From: an uncultured Campylobacter sp.
GTDB lineage: Bacteria > Campylobacterota > Campylobacteria > Campylobacterales > Campylobacteraceae
Assembly (NCBI RefSeq): GCF_905371695.1
Contig: NZ_CAJPMA010000025.1
Coordinates: 1-19,801 of the forward strand
DNA: 19,801 bases
Reading direction: 5' to 3'
Below are positions 14,039 to 19,801 of this stretch, one piece after another (within the stretch, counting starts at the first letter, position 1; each line of letters begins with the position of its first letter). The position numbers were made by a program, and so were the translations under genes. Below the pieces are notes generated by a model that did no database searches, was not told the origin of the DNA, and was given only the letters and a program-made list of their open reading frames with translations.

Positions 14039-14473
14039 ATGGACGAGTATTATCAGTATTTTAGGTTTTTGCACTACGCGTTTTTCGTTTCGTGGATGGC
14101 GGTGCTGTTTTATCAGCCGCGCCTTTACGTATATCACGCCGAAAACGCGGACAAGCCCGACTTCGTACGCGTAGTCGAGGTGATGGAGTATAAAATGTAT
14201 AAATACATCGGCTACCCGGCGATCATCGGCTCTTTCGCGACGGGCGCGCTTATCTTGGCATCGATGCCCGATCTGCTAAAAAGCGGCTATATCCACCTAA
14301 AACTAACGGTCGTCGTAATAATGGCGGCGTATCATTTTAGCCTCGGATATTTCATGAAAGCGCTAAAAAACGGTACCTGTAAAAAAGACGGGATGTTTTT
14401 TAGGGCATATAACGAAGTACCGACAGTAGGGCTTTTAATCATAATATGGCTAATCGTATTTAAGCCGTTTTAA
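14039..14473 (+). CDS. hemJ: Protoporphyrinogen IX oxidase HemJ
   Basis: The 144-residue membrane protein matches HemJ (UPF0093), the oxygen-independent-type enzyme that makes protoporphyrin IX in many bacteria lacking HemG and HemY. It has four helices, at about 8-27, 56-76, 85-107 and 127-143. Family residues include H12 (RFLHYAFFVSWM), FYQPRLYVYH (24-33), HLKL with K88, and the end YNEVPTVGLL...KPF. A strong AAGGAGA lies 5 nt before the ATG. It is the last gene of the glmM-lspA-kinase cluster. Confidence 0.92.
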   Translation: MDEYYQYFRFLHYAFFVSWMAVLFYQPRLYVYHAENADKPDFVRVVEVMEYKMYKYIGYPAIIGSFATGALILASMPDLLKSGYIHLKLTVVVIMAAYHFSLGYFMKALKNGTCKKDGMFFRAYNEVPTVGLLIIIWLIVFKPF

Positions 14474-14580
14474 CGCTTTACGCGGGCGGCCGATCCGCGT
14501 GCGTTTCGCCGCCGCGTCCGCTTTGCCGTTAGGCGCGCAAGCTCTAAATTTAAATCAAAATTACGTTGGCGAATTTTCGC

Positions 14581-14586
14581 TAAAAT
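14581..14586 (+). promoter_or_regulatory. Candidate -10 box for nrdB
   Basis: TAAAAT lies 27 nt before the chosen nrdB start. It lies downstream of the possible earlier in-frame ATG at 14499, which argues for the shorter protein. The 139 bp between hemJ and nrdB otherwise show no gene. Confidence 0.35.
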
Positions 14587-14612
14587 CCCCGAAATTTTTA
14601 CAAAGGCAAGAC

Positions 14613-15635
14613 ATGAACCGAAAACGAATCTACAACCCTAGTTCAAACGAAAATTTGACCGATCGCCGCGTTTTTAACGGCAATCCGCACGGCATTTTAA
14701 ATTTCACCAAAGCAAAATACCAGTGGGCGCTCAAGCTCTGGGACTTGATGGAAGCCAACACGTGGTTTCCAAAAGAGGTCGACACCACGGACGATGTACG
14801 CGACTACGCCTACAACCTCACGCAGGCCGAAAAACGCATGTACGACCTAGTTTGGAGTCAGCTCATCTCGATGGATAGCTTCCAGACAAACAACCTAGCC
14901 GACAACATCAACCCCTACATCACCGCGCCCGAGATCAACGCCTGCCTAGCGCGCCAAGCCTACGAGGAGGCTAATCACTCCAAGTCCTACGCCGTCATGG
15001 TCGAGGCCATCTGCGACAACACCGACCTCATCTACGAGATGGAAAAGCACGACGAGGTTTTGCGCGAGAAAAACGACTACATATCAAGCGTTTACGAGGA
15101 GCTTGCGGGCGAAGTCACGGACGAAAAACTACTTCTTGCGATGGTAGCAAATCAAATTTTAGAGGGTATTTATTTTTATAGCGGTTTTACGGCGATCTAT
15201 GCGCTGGCGCGTGCGGGCAAGATGCTAGGCAGCGCGCAGATGATCCGCTTTATCCAGCGCGACGAGATCACGCATCTGCTGCTATTTCAAAACATGATAA
15301 ACAGCGTTCGCACCGAGCGTCCGGATCTTTTCACGCCTGAAACCGAGGCTAAAATTTACGATATGTTCGAGCGCGCGGGCGAGCTTGAGATCAAATGGGG
15401 CAAATACATCACGCAAAACCAGATCATGGGCTTTACCGACGACATCATCGAGCAGTACATCCGCTACCTCATCGATCAGCGTCTAGTCGCGATCGGCCTA
15501 AAACGCCGCTACAACGTCCCTCACCCGATCAAATGGGTCGATGATTTTGCTAAATTTAACGACCAAAAGTCAAATTTCTTTGAAGCAAAAGTGACAAATT
15601 ACAGCAAGGGAAGCATTAGTTTTGACGACTTTTAA
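14613..15635 (+). CDS. nrdB: Ribonucleotide reductase small subunit (class Ia, R2)
   Basis: I start at the ATG at 14613 because AAAGG (14602-14606) precedes it and the protein (MNRKRIYNPS, 340 residues) then has family length. The frame upstream (from 14499) is not conserved-looking. The diiron site is complete: D88, E119, H122, E184, E218 and H221. The radical tyrosine is Y126 in NHSKSYAV. The C-terminal SFDDF would bind the large subunit NrdA, which is not in the window. It makes deoxyribonucleotides by supplying the tyrosyl radical. Codon use is richer in C-ending codons (AAC, ATC, TAC) than its neighbours, apart from an AT-rich stretch near 15120-15200. Confidence 0.96.
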   Translation: MNRKRIYNPSSNENLTDRRVFNGNPHGILNFTKAKYQWALKLWDLMEANTWFPKEVDTTDDVRDYAYNLTQAEKRMYDLVWSQLISMDSFQTNNLADNINPYITAPEINACLARQAYEEANHSKSYAVMVEAICDNTDLIYEMEKHDEVLREKNDYISSVYEELAGEVTDEKLLLAMVANQILEGIYFYSGFTAIYALARAGKMLGSAQMIRFIQRDEITHLLLFQNMINSVRTERPDLFTPETEAKIYDMFERAGELEIKWGKYITQNQIMGFTDDIIEQYIRYLIDQRLVAIGLKRRYNVPHPIKWVDDFAKFNDQKSNFFEAKVTNYSKGSISFDDF

Positions 15636-15687
15636 AATTTCGCTCGCTTTTGCGTAGCTTTATTCGCGGGCGGCGACGCAGACTAGA

Positions 15688-15716
15688 TATAATTTTAAAG
15701 CGTTTTTAAGTATAAT
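15688..15716 (+). promoter_or_regulatory. Promoter region of pcm
   Basis: A consensus TATAAT at 15711-15716 follows TTTTTAAG, close to the Campylobacter upstream motif. A second TATAAT at 15688-15693 lies 23 nt upstream. The start codon is 30 nt downstream of the first box. Confidence 0.6.
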
Positions 15717-15745
15717 CGCGCTCAAAAATATAAAAAGGTAAAATT

Positions 15746-16381
15746 TTGACACCGCTCGAACAGATAAAATGCAAAAATCTAGCCGACGCGATCGCCGATG
15801 AGGTCGCGCTCACGCCCGCGCTTTACGATGCGATCGGCTCGACGCCGCGCGAGATATTCGTCCCCGTCCCCGCACGCGCATACGGGCTAGACGCCCAGCC
15901 CATTCAGGGCAATCAATGGATCAGCTCGCCGCTAACGGTGGCTAAGATGACGCTAGCGTTAGAGCTTGACGCAGATACGGACAACGTCCTAGAAATCGGC
16001 TGCGGCAGCGGCTATCAGGCGGCGATTTTGTCGCGTCTGGCGCATAGGGTTTTTAGCGTCGAGCGCATAGAAAAACTCGCAAGCGAAGCGAAAAAACGCT
16101 TCGAAGCGCTTAAAATTCGCAACGTCCACGTGAGATTCGACGACGGAAACGTCGGCTGGAAAAGCTACGCGCCGTACGACCGCATTTTGCTCTCCGCAGC
16201 GGCAGAGCAAATTCCCCAAGCGCTTTTTAACCAGCTAAAAAACGGCGGTATTTTAGTCGCGCCCGTAAAAAAAGACGGCGGACAGTTTATAGTAAAATTT
16301 AAAAAAGACGCTAGCGGCGAGATAACGCAAAAAACGCTTGACGGGTGCTTGTTCGTGCCACTTCTAAGCGGAAGAGAATAA
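15746..16381 (+). CDS. pcm: Protein-L-isoaspartate O-methyltransferase
   Basis: The 211-residue enzyme methylates isoaspartyl residues so that damaged proteins can be repaired. The start is TTG (15746-15748), with AAAAAGG upstream; no ATG gives a full-length protein. The S-adenosylmethionine loop VLEIGCGSGYQAAILS and the N-terminal family pattern REIFVP...SSPLTVAKM are clear. GGILVAPV is the usual late strand motif, and the C-terminus ends in FVPLLSGRE as expected. A C10-T9 tract begins 14 nt after the stop. Confidence 0.94.
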   Translation: MTPLEQIKCKNLADAIADEVALTPALYDAIGSTPREIFVPVPARAYGLDAQPIQGNQWISSPLTVAKMTLALELDADTDNVLEIGCGSGYQAAILSRLAHRVFSVERIEKLASEAKKRFEALKIRNVHVRFDDGNVGWKSYAPYDRILLSAAAEQIPQALFNQLKNGGILVAPVKKDGGQFIVKFKKDASGEITQKTLDGCLFVPLLSGRE

Positions 16382-16394
16382 AAGGACTCTACCA

Positions 16395-16413
16395 CCCCCC
16401 CCCCTTTTTTTTT
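16395..16413. repeat. C10-T9 homopolymer tract in an intergenic region
   Basis: Ten C (16395-16404) are followed directly by nine T (16405-16413), then the 10-nt palindrome CGGCGCGCCG (16414-16423). It lies between the convergent ends of pcm and recJ (16382-16537), where no credible gene is seen. Long C/G runs are the usual slippage sites for phase variation in Campylobacter. Confidence 0.9.
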
Positions 16414-16537
16414 CGGCGCGCCGTCTTGCAAACGCTTTTACCGAAGTTTTATCTAACCTGTCGCTTTGATAGTTCTACGCAGCCGAATTTTGCCGCGAAG
16501 GCTATTTCGCGAAGCAGGCCCGAAAATCGCAAACGAT

Positions 16538-18115
16538 CTAAACTAGCTCTCTTATTAAAATTTGCACGCTTACTTGCCCGCGAAAGACGTTTTTAGAAAC
16601 CGAAAATACGGCGCTCACGGTTTCGCCTACTCGCGGATGGCGCGTGAAGTTAAAAAATAGCGCGTCGATCGTCGCATCGTCTTTTTGAAGGACTAATTTA
16701 AGATGATTTTGATCTTTGCCGATCAGCCGCTCGCTGGCTACTTGCAAGTCTTCTATGCGAAATATCGGGCGCGGATTTTTCTGCCCGTAGGGCTCGTAGG
16801 CTTCTAAAATTTCAAGCAGCTCGAAATCTACGTCGCCCGCTTCTAGTTCGCCAAGCAGCTCGTCGTTACTGGAAAATTCATCCATGTCCATAAGCGTGCA
16901 GCTTTTGTTTATCGCCTCTTTAAAATTTTGCAAATTCTCAGGCGCGCACGTCAGTCCCGCCGCGCCCTTATGGCCGCCGTAGCTAGTTAACAAATCCTCG
17001 TGCCTCGCTATCAGTGACAAGATGTCTAGCTTGCCGATACTGCGCGCGCTGCCTTTGGCGCGGCCTTTATCGATACTAAAAACGATCGCGGGTTTGTTAA
17101 AATGCTTGGCAAGACGGCTTGCGACGATACCGATTACGCCCTCGTGCCACTGCTCGCCCCACGCGACGATGATCTCGTCGTCCGCGCTCACGTCTTTTAG
17201 TGAGCGTTCAAACAACGTGCGCTCCTCTTCTTTGCGCGAGTTGTTAAATTCGGCAATTAAGTCTAGGTATTCGTAAGCTACGTCCGGCGTTTTTGCGCGT
17301 AAAAAATGAAACGAATTCATAGCGTCGTCCATACGGCCGGCGGAATTTATCAAAGGCGCAATTAAAAAGCTAATGTCGTCGCATTCGAATTTTTCTTTGC
17401 CGTAAAATTCCCTTATCGCGCGAAACGCGGGGCGTTTTGAGACGTTCATCTTATTTACGCCGAGGCGCACGAGCATTCTATTCATATCCCTTAGTTCCAT
17501 CATATCGGCTACTATCGCGACGGCTAGCAGGTCTAAAAATTTACCCATATCGTAATTTAGCGCGCAGACCTCTTTTAGCGCGCCTACTAGATACCACGCT
17601 ACTTGCGCGCCGCAAATTTCGATATTGGGGAAAGAGCAGTCTTTTTGCTTGGGGTTGATTACGGCGTAGGCTTCGGGTAAAATTTCGGGCGGCATGTGAT
17701 GATCGGTGATGATTAGATCAATAGCGCGCTCTTTGCAAATTTGAGCCGCCTCGACGGCTGAAATCCCGTTATCGACCGTTACTATCAAAGACGCTTCGCC
17801 GCCTATTTCATCGATTATCTCAGGCGTCAGTCCGTATCCGTCTTTAAAACGATTAGGTATGCGCACCTGATAGTTTTGCACGCCCAAATCGTCGAAAAAC
17901 TCTGCCAAAATCGCGCTCGAAACGATCCCGTCCACGTCATAATCTCCGACGACGACTATGCGCTCTTCGTTTTCTATTGCTTCTTTGATACGCACCGCGC
18001 CCTTAAAAACGTCTTTGAGCGCGCTTGGAGTAGGAATCTGCGAAAGCTTTTTATGAATGTCTTTGCTGAATCTAAGCTCTAATAAATTCCTAATCTCCGC
18101 CTTACTTAGCGGCAT
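16538..18115 (-). CDS. recJ: Single-stranded-DNA exonuclease RecJ
   Basis: The 525-residue 5'-3' exonuclease acts in recombination and mismatch or base-excision repair. DHH-family motifs are in order: DYDVDG (58-63), VDNGIS (114-119), DHH (138-140), INSAGRMDDA (256-265) and the DHHA1 motif GGHKGAAG (380-387). A C-terminal OB-like region follows. The ATG at 18115 gives an overlap of 14 bp with the end of pyrG, so the two are probably translated from one mRNA. Only a weak GAGCG precedes the start. Confidence 0.96.
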   Translation of the reverse strand: MPLSKAEIRNLLELRFSKDIHKKLSQIPTPSALKDVFKGAVRIKEAIENEERIVVVGDYDVDGIVSSAILAEFFDDLGVQNYQVRIPNRFKDGYGLTPEIIDEIGGEASLIVTVDNGISAVEAAQICKERAIDLIITDHHMPPEILPEAYAVINPKQKDCSFPNIEICGAQVAWYLVGALKEVCALNYDMGKFLDLLAVAIVADMMELRDMNRMLVRLGVNKMNVSKRPAFRAIREFYGKEKFECDDISFLIAPLINSAGRMDDAMNSFHFLRAKTPDVAYEYLDLIAEFNNSRKEEERTLFERSLKDVSADDEIIVAWGEQWHEGVIGIVASRLAKHFNKPAIVFSIDKGRAKGSARSIGKLDILSLIARHEDLLTSYGGHKGAAGLTCAPENLQNFKEAINKSCTLMDMDEFSSNDELLGELEAGDVDFELLEILEAYEPYGQKNPRPIFRIEDLQVASERLIGKDQNHLKLVLQKDDATIDALFFNFTRHPRVGETVSAVFSVSKNVFRGQVSVQILIRELV

Positions 18116-19736
18116 TTTCGACGCTCGCGCGCACGAAACCTAATATCGTCGGGTTAGGTCTCGTTAGTCTGCTCGTAAATTCGGGATGACACTGCACTCC
18201 CACGAAAAACGGATGGTTTTTTAGCTCGACGGCTTCGATTAGCCCGTCGCTCTCGCCGCTAATGATAAAACCCTTGCCTTCAAAACTCTCGCGGTATTTA
18301 GGATTTGCCTCATAGCGGTGGCGGTGGCGTTCTTTTACTACTTTCGCACCGCCGTAAATTTTACTTAAAAGCGTGTTAGGCTTAATTTGGCACTCGTAAG
18401 CTCCTAGCCTCATCGTACCTCCCAGCGGGCTTTGGTGCGTGCGTAGCTGCTTTTTGCCGTGCGCGTCGATGAAGCTATCGATTAGATAGACGATCGGATT
18501 TTTGCATTCTTTGTTAAATTCGACCGAATTCGCGTCCTCTAAATTTAATACGTCGCGGGCGAATTCTATAAGGGCTAGCTGCATTCCGAGGCAAATACCC
18601 AGATAAGGCACCTTATTTTCGCGCGCGAATTTTATGGCTAGCATTTTGCCAGCGACCCCTCGCTCGCCGAACCCTCCGGCGACAAGCACGCCGCCTACGT
18701 CTTTTAGCAGCTCTTCTACGTTTGAGGGCTCGATTTTCTCGCTATCGATCCACTTTAAATTTACGCGCGTATCAAGGCTTGCGCCCGCGTGGATGATACT
18801 CTCGGTTAGGCTCTTGTAGCTCTCTTTTAGATCGACGTATTTACCGACGAAGGCTATCGTGGTTTCGCCGGTAGGCGCGATGATACGCTTAACTAAAATG
18901 TCCCAATTTTGCATATCGGGCGTTAGTTTACCAAGCTCCAAAATTTCCGCGATCGGCGTTAAAATGTCTTGTTTTAAAAAAGAGAGCGGAATTTGGTAGA
19001 TGCTCGCGCTATCGGCGCTTTCTATGACGCAGTTTTTCTCCACCCCGCAGCTTGCGGCGATCTTATCTTTTAGCTCGCGGTTTAGCGGCATTTCCGAGCG
19101 GCAGATGATCATATCGGGGCTAATGCCGATACGGCGCAGCTCGCCGACGCTGTGCTGAGTAGGTTTGGTTTTTAGCTCGCCCGCGACCTTAATAAACGGA
19201 ACGAGAGTTAGGTGTATATTCATCGCGCGTTTGCGGCCGACCTCGACGCGAAGGGCGCGTATAGCCTCCAAAAACGGCAAGCCCTCGATATCGCCTACCG
19301 TGCCGCCTATTTCTACGATTAAGATATCTTTGCCCTCGCCCGCTTTTTTAATGCGGTCCACGATCTCGCCCACGATGTGCGGGATAACCTGAATCGTTTT
19401 GCCCAAATAATCGCCTCTACGCTCCTTTTCGATAACCGAGCTGTAAACGCGGCCCGTGGTAAAGTTATTGTCTTGGCTTAAATTTTCGTCTAAAAAGCGC
19501 TCGTAGTGACCGAGATCAAGGTCGGTCTCGGCGCCGTCGTCGGTAACGAATACCTCGCCGTGCTCTAACGGACTCATAGTACCGGGATCTACGTTAATAT
19601 AAGGATCCGCTTTTAAAACGCTTACTTTGAGCCCCGCGTTTTTTAGAAGCGTCGCTATCGACGCGGCCGCGATGCCTTTACCTAGCGAGCTTAACACGCC
19701 GCCCGTGATAAAGATAAATTTCGTCTGTTTTACCAT
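18102..19736 (-). CDS. pyrG: CTP synthase
   Basis: The 544-residue enzyme aminates UTP to CTP using glutamine. The N-terminal amidoligase domain has GGVLSSLGKG (12-21) and the UTP/CTP-contact segment GDYLGKTIQVIPH (108-120). The C-terminal class I glutaminase domain has the catalytic triad C382 (GICLGMQ), H517 and E519 (QCHPEF). Length is normal. AAGGAAA precedes the ATG. It is the first gene of a pyrG-recJ operon. Confidence 0.98.
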   Translation of the reverse strand: MVKQTKFIFITGGVLSSLGKGIAAASIATLLKNAGLKVSVLKADPYINVDPGTMSPLEHGEVFVTDDGAETDLDLGHYERFLDENLSQDNNFTTGRVYSSVIEKERRGDYLGKTIQVIPHIVGEIVDRIKKAGEGKDILIVEIGGTVGDIEGLPFLEAIRALRVEVGRKRAMNIHLTLVPFIKVAGELKTKPTQHSVGELRRIGISPDMIICRSEMPLNRELKDKIAASCGVEKNCVIESADSASIYQIPLSFLKQDILTPIAEILELGKLTPDMQNWDILVKRIIAPTGETTIAFVGKYVDLKESYKSLTESIIHAGASLDTRVNLKWIDSEKIEPSNVEELLKDVGGVLVAGGFGERGVAGKMLAIKFARENKVPYLGICLGMQLALIEFARDVLNLEDANSVEFNKECKNPIVYLIDSFIDAHGKKQLRTHQSPLGGTMRLGAYECQIKPNTLLSKIYGGAKVVKERHRHRYEANPKYRESFEGKGFIISGESDGLIEAVELKNHPFFVGVQCHPEFTSRLTRPNPTILGFVRASVENAAK

Positions 19737-19769
19737 AAATTTCCTTTTTTCATATTTTTTAATGTGCCG

Positions 19770-19775
19770 ATTATA
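19770..19775 (-). promoter_or_regulatory. Promoter -10 box of pyrG-recJ
   Basis: A consensus TATAAT on the minus strand follows GGCTTAAAAGG and lies 34 nt before the pyrG ATG. The leader is too short for elaborate attenuation. Confidence 0.6.
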
Positions 19776-19801
19776 CCTTTTAAGCCATAAAATTTAGCTT
19801 T

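Noticed and set aside
14499..14612. Upstream start for nrdB
   Set aside because: The 38 extra residues are not family-like and include the probable promoter; the ATG at 14613 has AAAGG at the right distance.
16165..16431. Minus-strand frame whose start lies beside the homopolymer
   Set aside because: It is antisense to pcm for most of its length and has no domain.
16345..16596. Plus-strand frame crossing the C10-T9 tract
   Set aside because: It overlaps the ends of pcm and recJ and shows no protein-like pattern. I keep the tract itself as a finding but not this as a gene.

Overview
The window looks like chromosomal DNA of a Campylobacter species, probably one of the higher-GC oral or gut members (C. 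showae, rectus or curvus type). This is an inference. It rests on the rpsT-prfA and glmM-lspA neighbourhood, the leader-TM pseudopilin genes, the frequent AAATTT/AAAATTT words, the TAAAAT/TATAAT -10 boxes with weak -35 regions, and typical epsilonproteobacterial proteins (DUF4197, HemJ, pyrG-recJ). No tRNA, rRNA, CRISPR array, insertion sequence or prophage gene was seen. Most genes are core housekeeping genes.

Layout. At 1-244 the 5' end of an unrecognised minus-strand gene leaves the window. 317-787 is non-coding and holds several inverted repeats. 788-1951 (-) is a PepSY-type membrane protein. 2073-3170 holds two divergent pseudopilin genes whose first 108 bp are identical and inverted around a 219-bp promoter region. 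3183-4839 (-) is a secreted DUF4197 protein followed by a DMT-family transporter. 4985-5539 (+) is the manganese exporter mntP. 5536-8440 (-) runs exonuclease III, then a type II DNA adenine methyltransferase and its probable restriction enzyme. 8499-9128 (+) is dgkA plus a small winged-helix protein. 9178-9600 (-) is a molbindin-like protein.

9829-11175 (-) is rpsT-prfA. It diverges from 11462-14473 (+): glmM, lspA, a small kinase-fold protein and hemJ. glmM is preceded by a leader of about 165 nt with an elaborate nested hairpin. 14613-16381 (+) holds nrdB and pcm. A C10-T9 homopolymer lies just after pcm. 16538-19736 (-) is pyrG-recJ, which overlap.

Functionally the window mixes translation (S20, RF1), cell envelope (GlmM, LspA, DgkA), nucleotide synthesis and DNA repair (NrdB, PyrG, RecJ, Xth, and Pcm for protein repair), metal and haem handling (MntP, molbindin, HemJ, PepSY protein) and one mobile-type defence module (the restriction-modification pair). 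The best candidates for new biology are the inverted pseudopilin pair, where recombination would swap promoters; the structured element ahead of glmM; the C10-T9 tract; and the unassigned restriction enzyme.
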